The notes beneath the pieces are model-generated. The model was not told where the DNA came from and did not search any database. It saw only the letters and a program-made list of their open reading frames with translations. Positions 43,754 through 56,236 of a stretch of 64,000 nt of DNA are shown here, one piece after another. This DNA comes from Phialocephala subalpina. Its lineage: Eukaryota > Ascomycota > Leotiomycetes > Helotiales > Mollisiaceae. Numbering within the stretch: position 1 is the first letter of the stretch; each line of letters opens with the position of its first letter. The DNA lies in assembly GCA_900073065.1 (NCBI GenBank), contig FJOG01000022.1, positions 884,746 to 948,745 of the forward strand, in the 5' to 3' direction. Made by a program: the position numbers and the translations under genes.

Positions 43754-44546
43754 TTACCAGCATTATCCGGTCTAGCGAGAGTCTTTCAGCACGTGCTCAA
43801 GGACGAGTATTGCGCTGGACTGTGGAAGAAGGATATCCTAAGCACTCTCATGTGGAATCGGTCTCCACGATATCCAGCTGATATGAACTCGGTTCGATCT
43901 GTTTCAGCCTTCAGGTTACCTTGCTCCGTCTTGGAGTTGGACAAGTATCCTAGGAAGAGAATCAAGTATGGGCAACAGTTGGCAAGCACGAGATGCACTG
44001 AAACTGTCTGCGAGCAGCATACCGAAGATCGTCAGCCCGAAGACGTATCCCAAAGGCGATGACCCATTTGGTCAGGTCGTATGGGGAGAATTGGTGCTGC
44101 ATACAAGATTCGGGAAGATAGAACAGCTACCTCCGATCTATTCGCCAGAACACGAGTTCCATGACGAGACACCCAAGTCAATCACCTCTCCTTTCCAAGA
44201 GCTAGTATACACCAACATGCGAGTCGTGAAGAGCATGATCTACGAATGGTACCAAAAACACCAAACTTGTGCAAACCAAGAGTACGGAGCGGTGGAACTC
44301 GTACGTTGGGATAAGGCACCCGGAAGCCTCGTTCCAGGAATCGATCTTCTGTTGGTGGAGTCGACGGGGAACAAGGAAGGAGAGTGTCGTCGGATTTCAC
44401 AACTTGGCTTGAGGAAGGAACGTGTTCCGGATGAGGAGGCCGTAGGTGCGGATGCGTTTCGGGCATTCGTCTGGAGAATGATGCGTATGATGAAGTCATC
44501 AAGGCGAAGTGGAAGAAAAGGACTGTCACGCTCGTTTAAGGGATGA

Positions 44547-45720
44547 AATGTTTTGATTGATTGTTCGCGCCAGCTTGTACCGACCTCATTACCCTCGGAT
44601 CAGTTCTTCTAGACCCTCATTCCTGCTGTGGAGTATTGAAGATGTTTCTCGTCATTTATAGCGAGACATCGGGACATCTGTTTGACAGCCCTGACGAAGC
44701 TTCAGATTGAGGAGTGGAACCTCTATCCCACCATCTGGTGCGATGAGTGACCTCCTTTCGCCTGCATCCCAACTCAAAGCAATCGTTGTGCTCGTGTCAA
44801 CCCCCTTGAGATTATTCAACTCTTTTTGGCTGACAGGATTAAGGGCCTGAGCATGTCCATTTCCCGGATCGCCGTCCAAGCTCAAGTTCTCGCCATTCCA
44901 GCAACATTCACATGTTCCCGCCTCCAGTGTGGCTGTCATGCCCACCATGTTATTAATATCTCTTTGAAATTCCTGCATGACTTCGGTGTGTCTAGTATAG
45001 TTGCCCACTCCTATCTTAACTTCTTGTACGTTGCAAGCTTTTATCAGCTCTCTTATACCACAATAGAGCGAGCACCAAGATATTCCGGGTCGTTCACGCG
45101 AAAGTTGGAAGAGGTTTGCATCGTACGTTGGTATACTGCCTTTGAGCTAGCTTAAGATTGTGCAGCTAGTAGTGGTTTAAGAGTCTTGAGATAGTGAGGA
45201 GGACGACTGGATCCAGGAGTTGGAAGACAGATGCGGGGTAAAGCACCCTGCATTAATGAGATGTATTCCACGTGATAGATTGGCAGATTGTTGATGTTAA
45301 ACCAAGGTGTGGAACTCACAGTTAGATTACCTCAATTTGGTATCACCAAGTATGCACATACTATAAATCCCGGCTTCCTCCTCATGTCCGCCCCGCCCCA
45401 CCCCGCCCCACCCCGCCCCATCTGCTCTTTCAATCCACCCCACTGGTACCCTCACCCCCACAAATAGCCTCCACGATCGACATAATACACCCTTCTAGCC
45501 CCCTACTAATCTAAAACCTCTAAACCCCCACTATACTCCTCACCAGCTTTCTCAAACAAACTCTTGAACTCGTCCTCACTCCTCTAGTATGCTATGTTTC
45601 CTCACTTCGATCCTTTGGGAGAAACTTGCATTATACATTTATTTACTTTCGATCTACCTCTCCATCGACTATCTACGCTTACTAAATATACAATTACATC
45701 AATGAAAAGGGAATCTCTGA
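44547..45720. other. Intergenic between HET pseudogene and NLR2
   Basis: About 1.2 kb, convergent 3' ends. An open frame at 44652-45008 (-) has no ATG start or family features. A C-rich stretch holds the repeat listed at 45391-45420. No gene is called. Confidence 0.4.
45391..45420. repeat. Three perfect copies of ccccgcccca
   Basis: A 10-bp C-rich unit occurs three times in a row, within a longer C-rich region to about 45540. It would be G-rich on the other strand. No function is assigned. Confidence 0.9.
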
Positions 45721-48700
45721 TTAAATGGTTGGAAGAATCAAACACGAACACCAATCATGCGATACGCAATTGCACGCCCCGTTCCAGTGTTGGTACATTT
45801 TAACCCTCTTAGTACCTGGCATACTCTGACCATCCGCAAGTTCTACAATGTCCTGTCCTGACAGGTCAGAGGACCCATCGTTAGCACTGTCAAGTTCTCT
45901 CTTCCTTTTCAATTCCTTTTCAAGCGTGTCCTTTCGATGTTGCAGCACATTCCTATACACGGCAGCGTTACAATACCTGTAGATTACCCCGCTGCTGATG
46001 TCCTCCTTATGTGTCTCATAGGGTAACAGCTGCACCAGAATTTCTCCCTCCAGACCCTTAGTGAAACACTTAACGTCAGATGGGACTTGAATCCCTCTTC
46101 GGGTTGGGTCGATTCGAACTGTGATGAATGCGTTGAGCACGGCAACGTGGCTTTTGACAAAGTGAGGTATCAAGGAGGGCGCTATGAAATAACCAGTCGC
46201 GCTGCTCGCAACTATGGGCCAGTATGCTTCACTCGAATACTTCGGGTAAACACCAGGCGATGCAGACAAGGGAGGTGTCCAGCTAAGTTCTAACAGAGTT
46301 CGAACCATCTTAGCAGTGAATTCAGGGACTTCTGCCCATTCTAAGTGTGCAGCGCTACAGAGGGAGTGCAGAAGAGTTTCGGCAATAGTTTTGCTTCGTG
46401 ATGGGTCTGCTTTGGACAGCACGTCTCGAACATATCCTGAGAGACAAAACACAGTTGCTTGTTCCAAGAAGAACTCGTCTTTGAAGTCGGATCCAATGAC
46501 GGGTAGTGGGAGCCAGTGTGACTTCCACGCCATAAATCTTTTTAGAAGACTCGTCTGAAGGCCACGAGTGCGAGTATGATCATCAGCATAGTGAGCGTAG
46601 ACCATAACGTCGTGCGCAATCTCAACGATCCAGGAACCCCTGTGGATCGGAAGTCCTAGCTTGATATTCCAATGCGCCTCGGTATAGAGACCGCCAATCG
46701 ATGCACACTCAAGCGTTTGATCTTCTTCGCCCCGGAGTTCAGCTTCAAGCAGAATTACTGAAGCTTTCAACATTGAGACACATGGAGACCACACTTTTGG
46801 ATCCGCCCAAGAGAGTATTTCTGCGAATTGGCGGGGTTCTTCAACGAAGTCGCGAGCTGTCCGATGCATATAGGTCACTCTATCTTCTTGGGAGAGAGCA
46901 GTCCCTGGAACGGTAGAAACCTCTAGGAGACCTGCACAGCGTGCAGTTAAATGTATTGGAGTGTCTTCGCACACAAGACTAAAGGCTTTGTCGGGTATCG
47001 GTCCAATATCCCGGAAGTCGTCCTCATCTTTCAAGGCGATGTGAAGGCTTCCTACCGTCAGGGGACGAACACCGGTTTCTCTTAGAACAAGCGTCGGAGT
47101 CTCTTGGAACAGGCCGGGCTCTAGGTGGCTTGAGCTTCTCTTGAATGGGTCAGATCCATACTGTACTGATTTTCTCATGATCTGAAAGGCTTTGGACGCC
47201 CACTCCAGGTAGATCGGGTCGATTTGAGACAACATCGTAGTATACAGAGGATGAAGATCTCCGGGGAAAGAGCGTAGACACTTCCAAAGCTGTGATATTG
47301 AGTCCCTATTGGACACACCGATCAGAAGTTGTCCGACCACGACTCGGACCCACAAAAAAACACCCTCTGCTTTGTCCACTATCTCGTCTGTGAGGGTAGA
47401 AACTAGGTCTGGGTCTTGGAGTTCAAGTTTTCGGAAAGCTGCATTCTGGCCGAACTTCTCCTTGACGTATAACTTGATATCATCGCAAGTCAGATCTTGT
47501 AGTCTCAGAGTCGCGCAGCCCTCAAAATTGCTTTGGAACTGGACCCAAGGTCGACTCGAAAGGCAGAATTTCGCGTTCTCCGGGTTTAAGCGGGAGGCTT
47601 CTTGGAAAAACGCGCAAAGGTCTAGAGTGTCACCCTCAAACTCATCCAAGCCATCAACCAGGAAACAGAACTTCGTTGAAACTTGGTCCTGGCAAACCAA
47701 TCGGCGGAAGCCATCTTGGAGCTGCTGAATTGACCAAGGGTCCGCCGAAGCGAACTGCTGGTCTAGATCTGAAGATCTCGAATATAGCTTTGCCCACATT
47801 GACGGAAAGCATATGGGTATGAGATCTTGATTTCGATAAGGGCCTGAAAAAGCAGAGAGCGAATAAGCCCTGCATGGCTTTTCTGCATTCTGGTGGCACT
47901 ATTCCAGAAGAAAAACGTTGCAAGACCAACTTTCTTATCTCTAGGAATTCCTTCTTGATACCGACCCCATTGTTGCAAGTGAACCTTTGTGCCCGGGTCA
48001 TCGTAGATGTGTTTCATTAATGTTGATTTCCCGGATCCTGCTTTGCCACTGATCCAGTATATGCCTCCTTCGTCCTGTAACCAGTGGGGAAAATCACTCC
48101 ATGGTATGGCTTTTTGACTTGGATCTGCGAATATCCATTCAAACGTCTTTGGGTGAGCTTGTAACACATCCTCATAACGGCTTGTCATATCGGGGTACCT
48201 CAAGCTCTCTAGTAGCTTTTTCTGAACTGAAAGCCGTAGCCTCTGCTCCTCCGCATGTCCAACATCAAGCATCTCAATTTTAGCTGTAATTTCGGCAAGT
48301 GTGTCGGACTGAGACCGAGCATTCAGCATCTCAGTAATCATCTGGCGGGTGATGTGATGCTCGTTGTGGTTCAGGGCTTGAGCTCGGGAAAGTAACTTGG
48401 TCACTGAGCTCATGATATCCTGGGGCAAATCGTTATGAACTTTCAGCACAGATATGAGGATTTGCTGCGTTTGTGTATCTATGGCATCAAAGCGACTAGA
48501 TGCACGAATAGCGCTTTCGTCAAGGTTTTTTCTAGTAGAGGCAAATTAGTTAAGATGGATCCAGAAAGCGCAAGCTGGGAGATTGGAAGCGCTGGGTATT
48601 GGATTTTCGCATACCTTATAGAGAACAGAAGTCGAGAGTTTAGGTTGTCTTTGAAGGTAGAAAGTCGTTTCAGTAAAGCCCTTGTCTCGTCCTTTGACCA

Positions 48701-49090
48701 TGCTGCCCTGATTGCCGTGCTTAGGCTTTGCCCTGCCCGTTTCATCATCCCATCTCCATCAGTACGTTCAATGGTCAACCTTCTCAATCTTTCTAGGATC
48801 TCTTCGGCAATCTGGAGAGCTTCGTGACATATCTGACGGAACGAATCCTCTTGGCGTTGATCGTCTTCCGAGAGAGGTCTTGTTTCAGCTCCCAAAATGA
48901 CATCTGAGCTTTGTTGCAGCTTCAGAACGACACATTTGAGATTTCCGACGACTAGTTTGAGTTCGTCATTCGCTTTAAGTGTCCCTCCCGACATCTTGTA
49001 GAGCTGGAATATCTCACTGAAGAGCTTGGTTCCAAAATCGACGAATTGCACGACGGTTCCTGCCAGAGAAAGGGCCGTCAATGGGTCCAT
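45721..49090 (-). CDS. Fungal NLR (STAND NTPase) with NACHT domain, probable frameshift
   Basis: Exon 1 (49090-48615) encodes the N-terminal domain typical of fungal STAND proteins, beginning MDPLTALSLAGTVVQFVDFG. An intron (48614-48532) joins to exon 2, which runs through helical sequence to TFEWIFADP and Walker A GKAGSGKST (about 48020-48050). After LIRSLLFQAL the frame must change by one base near 47830-47845. The protein then continues as DLIPICFPSMW, Walker B FLVDGLDEFEG, SSRPWVQFQ and AEGVFLWVRVVV, to a long C-terminus without clear ankyrin, TPR or WD repeats. The total is about 1,080 residues if the frameshift is bridged. The lesion may be a real 1-bp indel or a sequence error. Probable role: non-self recognition. 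Confidence 0.75.
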
Positions 49091-50886
49091 GATACAGACC
49101 CCTCAGTAATAGTGACTGATATCGATGGTAGGAAGGTCGAGGTATGGCGATCTCCGGCGCGAGGCTTTCATATACTGATCAAAATTCCAGCTAGCCTCCT
49201 CCACCCAAATCCACTCAGCTGGCAAACAGAAATGAGGGCGTGACAAGTTTCCAAGCAACAGTCAAGAAGTTTGAGAGTAGCTGAGAAGAATAGAGTATGA
49301 TTTCGATGTGGTGATGGATTTGAAAGATGAGAGACAATGCTTCGCTGGCGCCGAGGCAGACTTGAGTCTGTGGCGCAGTGCATGACAGCCTCGTTTTATC
49401 ATGTGGTGCAACCATTCAGGATGTGTGGTGAAGATACTTGATTCGCCTGCAGTGGCAGCCTTTATGACTTTGCCCACATCAGTCACTTTATGAGGCTGAT
49501 ATCCCTGCTCAGTGGATGAAAGGCTGAAAGTCGGTTCGTGGCAGGACACGTGACGGAGAGGAATCTCCTAGGCGACTCGCAGCGAGTCATTAGTGCTTTA
49601 ATAAAGATATTCCAAAGGCCTAAGAACCATGTTTTACAATCCAAGAACTTCAAGATTCAATATCAGCATGCAGTGCATATCATGAAGAGTTGATCAAATA
49701 GCCACGTGACCCACTGTGTGTTTTGTCTTTCTCGAGATCATTGAACCATGAAAGTCTTAGTATAAAGTAAAAGACCTGAAGAGCACGGTAAAGGATTGTT
49801 ATAGCTCTCATAGTAAAGTCTATGCTGCTGAGATCGAAATCCAGACAGCACATTAGTCGTCAATTGCCACATAAAACTTAAAAGGAGAGCAACAGTAAAG
49901 AACAAAATATCAAGGGTAGATATACCAAAAGGTAGGCTTGTTCAGAAGAACGAATCGACAGACAGTAACGAAGGCTGATCAAAGAATTGTTCATAGTATC
50001 ACAAAGCAACGACCATTAACCTCATGTTGTGCCACACACTCGCATCTTATCGAGATCTCGCTGCAGCACTAACACCAGAGCTCCGTCACATCGCATCTCG
50101 ACACTGAAGCGAAAACGTGGGGGATCTTTGTGTCAGCACGGGCAATATTTTCTTTTTCCGGCCAACAACCATTCCGTCTTCGAGCCAAGATTCAAATCCA
50201 CTGGTATCATCACTTGATTCGTTCTCTGCAGTTTCGGGAAACGCCCTGCAGCATGCATCATTTCCAAAATAGGGCCTGGTTCACGAACTCCCAGAACCGC
50301 CGCTTAAAGTTCAGGAGATGGAGAAGGCTTGAAAGCAAGCAAAGTTTGTCCTGCAGCAGTTGGAGTTATAAAAAGGGGGTGCCGACGTGGTCTCGACTCG
50401 AGAAATGCAACGGTCAACTGCCTTGAAACGGTGACGAGCCGTTCGCCTGCTGCCGTGTTCTAAAACTAGTTACAGCAGCCCAATGACATGCTAAAAGCCC
50501 CAAAAAGATAGTGACCATTCGGAAGGATAGGCTTTGCTTCAGGGACTAGTTAGTGTTAGTCCACTGAAGGCGCCCCCGCAATGATTGTCATCGAATGCCG
50601 ATGTGACTGCTCGAATTCGTTTTGCGAGAACAAAAGAATGCATCCATCTCTGCACCTTCCTCATCTCTGTTCATTGTTCATGACGAGGCCCATGATCTTT
50701 TAGGATCACGACCAGGTTTTGCACTGCATTGAGCTCCCGGGGATCTGATCTCGAGCTTCCGTGCACGTCGGCATCTGGCCCACATACATCCCAGTTCAAG
50801 CTGCAGCAGGGGATCCAAGAGCCCACACACAACGCAACGCAATCGGAGCATTTCGTGACCAGGACTAGGTACTGAGAGTAGACGTT
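49091..50886. other. Long intergenic, nothing recognised
   Basis: About 1.8 kb. Short frames at 49168-49549 and 50029-50426 have no family features or convincing splice structure. It includes promoters of NLR2 (-) and the methyltransferase (+). Confidence 0.35.
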
Positions 50887-52397
50887 ATGTACTCGAGATT
50901 TCTTTCCAACTCGACATCAAGCCCTTTGCCCGCAATGTCCAGCTCGAATACTAAGATTCCTATCCATGGGTTATTGAACAGCAATACCGATCTCATGAAC
51001 CCGTATCCGCCTTCACCTCACGACTCTGCAATTTCTGTCAACACGATACCTGCCAAGGTCGAACCAGCACATCCTCCATTTCCTCCAGCATTTGCAGAAC
51101 CACAATCGCAACCAGAACCCTCAACATCAAAGACCTCAAAACGAAACTCCACATCCCCAAAATCCAGTCCCCCCCGAGCCTCCACGGTACCTCCTTCCGA
51201 CTTCTCCACACAGACCGAATCATCCTCTGCTCTCGAACAGGCACAAGAAGGAATAGAAATCGATGATGCTGCGCCGTCCTCGCCATACCCTCCTACAGAC
51301 GACGGATACGAGACAGATTCCCTAGCATCGGCATCCACATCTCTAGCATCCAGCGTGAGGAATTATGCATTCGAGAATGGAAGACGGTATCACAAATTCC
51401 GGGAAGGGTCGTACAACTTCCCAAACGATGACTCGGAACAAGACCGCGAAGACATGAAGCATGCCATGATGGTTAATTTACTTGGTGGGAAGTTACATTT
51501 TGCTCCGATTGATGAGGGGAAAGGGGGCATGAATGGGAAGGAGGTTTTGGATATGGGGACAGGAACTGGGATTTGGGCAATCGAGATGGGAGATCTATAT
51601 CCCGGGGCGAATATCCTTGGAGTGGATCTGTCCCCGATACAACCGGAGTGGGTCCCGCCAAATGTGAAGTTTATGGTGGATGATGTGGAGAGTCCGTGGT
51701 TGAAGCCGAGGGATTATTTTGATTATGTGCATGCGAGGCATACGGTTATGGCGATTAGGAATTGGCCTTTACTTATGTCCCGAGTTTTGGAGTATGCTTT
51801 CTTTCCTCTGACATTTGGATTTGGGATAAGTACTGATGGTAGAATTGCAGTCATCTAAAACCAGGCGGCTGGTTCGAACTACAAGAAATACACCACTACC
51901 CGCAATGTCACGACAGTAGTATGCCTCCAGATTACGCTGTCGCGCAATATTGGGGTCTCATAATCGAAGCTCTAGGTAAAACCCCCCCCTTTTTCCACCA
52001 ACACAATATCTCTTCTCTGCTCTCTTTAGATTTCACACTAACCCCCCGCACAGGAAACCTAGGCGTAAACTTCAACGCCACCCTCCTCCTCGAAAACACC
52101 ATGCGCGCCGCGGGCTTCATCAACGTCTCCACGCGAGTATTTCACGTCCCAATCGGTACATGGCCCAAAAACAAAGTACTGAAGATGGTAGGTCTTTATT
52201 GGAGGACGATACTGATTGATGGGTTACAACCGATTGCGTTGGGGCCGTTGACGAGGGGGTTGAAGTGGACGAAGGAGCAGGTTGATGTTTGGCTTGTTGA
52301 GGTGAGGAAAAGTTATATGGAGGGGGCGGTGCATAGTCATATGCCTTGTTATGTTATTTGTGGGCAGAAGCCTGAGGGACCGAGGACGGAGGGATGA
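50887..52397 (+). CDS. LaeA-like SAM-dependent methyltransferase
   Basis: Three exons (50887-51791, 51851-51975, 52054-52397) give 457 residues. The first 160 are low-complexity, Ser/Pro-rich. The methyltransferase domain follows: YENGRRYH-like AFENGRRYHKFREGSY, then SAM motif I VLDMGTGTGIWAIEMGD, GVDLSPIQPEWVPPN, the acidic FMVDDVESPW, YVHARH and LKPGGWFELQE. This order is that of the UMTA/LaeA-like family, abundant in filamentous ascomycetes. LaeA itself is a nuclear regulator of secondary metabolism; most relatives have no known substrate. An O-methyltransferase gene lies about 2.2 kb downstream, but a working pair is only a guess. Confidence 0.87.
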
Positions 52398-54623
52398 TTT
52401 GGAGATATTTGGGTGAGAGATTTGGTTGAAAGTTGGATGTGTGCAGTTGGAGTTTTGATGTAAGATGGGAGACACAAGTCTGGATTTGGATTGAAGTTGC
52501 ATCAAGCAAGCGCGGCGTACTGAGTTGGACATCTACGCAATGTTGGTGGTTGAGTTGGGCATCTAGCAGGCGGCCATAATGATTTATGACGGTTGGAACA
52601 ATTTGGGTCCCAGCACAACAGTATAATTATTGGACAAAATGAACCAAAATCGAGGCATCTCGATATCTGTCCTTGCCCTCTTCATGTTTGTGTCTAGAGT
52701 CCCCGAAGTTTCGTTGAGCCTTCCGACGTTGGGCAACTTTCGTCCCGGCCCTTCAAATGTCCCTTCCCTTTCAAAATCTCCGATTTCTCACTGTGTATCC
52801 CAAATTGCTGCTTCATTCCCCGGACTTTGGGTAATTTTGTTGCACATCGCCATCGGACAGTCTTTGTACAACTTCCTTGCAATCATTGTGCCGACCCTTG
52901 GTGTCTTTCTCATGTCTCGGCCTCATGCATGAAAGTCCTGCTGCGTTTCTTTGCTTTTTCTTACGACACCACCAAATATGTCTCCGCCTGATTTCATATT
53001 CCTTTTTCTTCTGCGTCACGCAAGCCATGCAAGCCACGCCTCGAACGTCGCATTCTCTTCAATATTACCCAGCTCGTCCCGAGTTTGATACCCCGCGCGC
53101 GATCTCAATTACAACACTTCTTTCGCACCAATTCAATCTACTTCCATCCTATCTATCTCATCTCGTACAAAATGCAGCAAGGCTCGTGGCTGTTACACAA
53201 CAGCTCGGAATTGGATCCGGTGTAGCGTTACGCAACATCTCGTCTCTAGGACCTCACAAACATGCTTTCACGCAACGCTCTCGTGCCCAATATCCCGTCT
53301 CCAGCTGCAGGAATGTTTTCAAAGAGGAAGAAGAACCGGCCGCCCGCACCGGCCGCTTGACGCTGGTGTGCTGTGGCTTGAAGCCCAGCTTTCAGCTCGG
53401 TTAGAGCTTCTTCTTCCACGTTTCTCAAGACTGCTCTCTTGGGCATGAGGTTTTGAAGAAGACTCAAGTCTTTGATTTTAAACCTAGGGCGAAGAGGATC
53501 GGACATTCGGAATCCAGTGCTCAAACGCGGCTACAAACTTCGAGGCAGGAGCATGACAGTCAAGCCGCAACGAAAAGTCTCACCCGCTTTACGACGGGAT
53601 ATAAATTGCAGGAGGTCGACGGCTTCGTGGCGGCGCCGTTTGTGACTGCCGTGCATCAAGCTAGAGACGCCAACAACATTGTCTCGGACGGCTCAACGTG
53701 TTCCGCTGCAGCTTCCGCGTGTCTCGCTCAACCTCTCACGTCTTGAACTCACACAACCTCATCGAGAATCGAGTTTCGTATCTTCCAACCTCTGGTAAAA
53801 GATAAGAGCTCTTCAGTCAAGATAAGAGCTTCATGCCGAGGTCGGCAGCTGAACGGGGATATGGCGTGGGATTTTCGGGTTTGAAATTGGGTGCTGACCG
53901 CTAACGCCAATGGCAGCAGGGTTCGAGCACACCAGGAACGAGCTGCATGGTGAGAGAAGTCCAAGCTTCAATATTCAATTAGCTGCAGACTCACTGTTCA
54001 ATTGTTAACGGAAGCACACAATAAAAGCCCCAATGTCAAAGTCCAGCGCCAAATCATATCTTCCAACTTGAAGAGGAGAATGGCGCGTTCACGGACATAA
54101 ACCCCTTTTCGGAAACTATATCATTCGATATCAGAACCAGCAGAACGGGTGGGAACCACTCACAGCGTATGCCGAGCCCAGCTTTCCTGGAACTGGAAGC
54201 TCTTCCAGAAAGGAGATCGCTGCGGCGGGAGGTGCACTGCTCGGAATGGAGCCTGAGCTCTCCACGGTAAGGTCCCGGAGGAAGCTTGCAGCTCTCTTCC
54301 TTTATCCTTCTCTGTATTTCATTTTTCTGTCTGTTCATCTCCCGTCACCCGTTTGCGTGTGTGCTTTGCAGTTGCTGCCTTGCTTTCTCACCTGATATAT
54401 ATCAAATTTCGTTTACTAAGTATCGCCGCTGCAACGGTGATCCCTACCCAACAGGGTTCACGACACGTTTTGGCGACCCAAGAACCTGGAATTGGGACTG
54501 TCTGTCTCTTCGCCGGAAATGCGATAGATTCCTCTTCTGTCTCCGTTTGTGCTTGGTTTTGGAGGGATTGTCGCGTGGGTAATGTTTGGAGAAGCTGAGG
54601 AGTGATAATATTTTTATGATAAT
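52398..54623. other. Long intergenic, weak ORFs only
   Basis: About 2.2 kb. A plus-strand frame at 52630-52932 begins with a hydrophobic stretch that recalls a signal peptide, but it has no further support. Frames at 52877-53404 (+) and 53246-53524 (-) overlap each other and lack family features. No gene is called. Confidence 0.35.
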
Positions 54624-56236
54624 ATGAGGGCAATGAAGTTACGAGTCACGGGAAAGAGGTGGTCTACGTCGCTGGGGAGTTGGAGTGTTCCTTTTGTTCG
54701 GAGTGCGAGCCCTTCATTCTCACAGCTATCGAGAAGGGCATTCTCTTCGACTCCAGCGCGACGCCAGGATACAAAACGATCAACATCACAACTCATCGAG
54801 CTCGCCGGAATCATCACGAGAGAAACAGAGAAGTTGGACAAGTATCTTAAAGACAATGGCAGCCCACAGCCATCATTCGACGTCGATGGACCGGCAAACT
54901 TCCCGAAGCTGGATGAGGACATGAAAAAAGCGAGAGAGGAGGTTGTGAGAGCTACGAAGGAGCTAGGTGATCTTGTCGCGGGTCCAACAGAGAGTATTCG
55001 ATGGATGGCTTGGGACGTTCGTCTCCACCCTTTCCTCCACCTACCCCTTTCATACTTACAAAATCCAGCACAACAACTCCCTCTCCCTCCATGCAATCTA
55101 TCACTACAAAATCGGTATGTGTCCCCCTCCAGGACGAAAGTTCTAAGCTGATATTCGAAGCACAATCATTCCCGATTAATGAGACGACGACGTTCACTCA
55201 GATCGCCGAGAAAACAGGTCTAGATGAGATTAACGTGAGAAGATTCATGAGACACGCAATGACGAATCGGATTTTCAAGGAGGTTGAGCCTGGTGTGGTG
55301 GCTCATACAGCTGCGAGTCGAGTGCTCGCAGAAGACAAAGCGATGCAAGATTGGGTAGGTTTTTGCGTTGAGGATATTTGGCCTGTGAGTTCTCCTTCCA
55401 TCCATCATCTCACACATACTAACCCCTCACAGGCCGCATCCCGCGTCGTCGACGCCATAAACCTCAACCCATCAGCAAGCGAACCAACCCAAGCTGGGTT
55501 CCAATTGGCGAACAATACAGTCGATGTTGAGCCAATGTTCGTAACCTTCGGCAAATCTCCCCTCCGCGCAAAACGCATGGGCGGAGCAATGACTTCTTTG
55601 ACAGGAGGCGAAGGCTACGAAGTCTCCTATTTAATCAATAACTACGACTGGGCCACCATCAACGCAAAGTCCGGAACCGTAGTCGACATCGGTGGTTCCC
55701 ACGGTTTCGTCTGTATCGATCTCGCCAAACAATACCCGAATTTAAAATTCATCGTCCAAGATCTCCCAAAAACAGTTCAATCCGCACCAAAACTCGAAGG
55801 CGATCTTGGTCAGAGGGTGAAGTTCCAGGTTCATGATTTCCATACAGAGCAAAAAGTCAAAGGAGCGGATGTCTATTTGTATCGATGGATTTTTCATAAT
55901 CATTCTGATCCCTATGCCATCAATTTATTGAGAAAGCTGGTACCGGCACTCAAGAGGGGTGCGAGGGTGGTTATTAACGATCATTGTCTTCCGGAACCAA
56001 ATACGGAAAGTTTGTGGGATGAGAGGATTATTAGGAGTATGGATTTGGTGATGCTCACATTGTTGAATGCGAGGGAGAGGAGTGAGGGGGAGTTTAGGGA
56101 GTTGTTTGAGAGGGCGAGTGAGGGGTTTGAGGGAGGCTTTAGATTTTTGGGGAGTAGGAGGCCGGAGGGGTGTAGGATGAGTATTGTTGAGGCTGTGTGG
56201 GAGGGGGAGGATTTTGGTGGTGTGAGTGGGGAGTGA
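54624..56236 (+). CDS. COMT-type O-methyltransferase with presequence-like N-terminus
   Basis: Four exons (54624-55016, 55069-55114, 55161-55384, 55433-56236) join in frame to 488 residues. After about 58 residues the usual fungal O-methyltransferase start appears (SQLIELAGIITRETEKLD). The dimerisation and winged-helix part follows (SIRWMAWD / HNNSLSLHAIYHYKI), then the SAM-binding VVDIGGSHGFVCIDLA and the YRWIFHNHSDPYAI block containing the likely catalytic His. Relatives methylate phenolic hydroxyls in secondary metabolism. The N-terminal extension is Arg/Ser-rich with an LSRRAFSSTPARR stretch, like a mitochondrial presequence with a cleavage site. This is unusual for the family. The two close ATGs (54624, 54633) make no difference. 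Confidence 0.88.

Larger units (their letters stand above)
41830..44546 (+). pseudogene. HET gene broken by a Tc1-like transposon
   Basis: Pieces of one HET protein in collinear order: the post-catalytic block DADWAREAAKMREVYSSAVL (41876 on), TRGWCLQEGLLAPRTLSYG (42131 on), then SDAL at the insertion point. After the transposon PALSGLARVFQHVLKDEYC resumes in the same frame at 43757. The C-terminal DPFGQVVWGELVLHTRFG and IDLLLVESTG lie in another frame (43968-44546). Lesions: an in-frame TAG at 42101-42103 (a Gln CAG to TAG fits RIP), the transposon, a frameshift at about 43970-44060, and an apparent loss of the start of the HET domain before 41876. No working product is expected. Confidence 0.78.

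Noticed and set aside
44652..45008. 118-codon minus-strand frame
   Set aside because: It starts at GTG, has no ATG and no recognisable domain; likely chance.
52630..52932. Small secreted protein candidate on the plus strand
   Set aside because: Only a hydrophobic start; no cysteine pattern, splice support or family similarity.
53246..53524. Overlapping frames on both strands
   Set aside because: Mutually exclusive, with no homology or intron structure.
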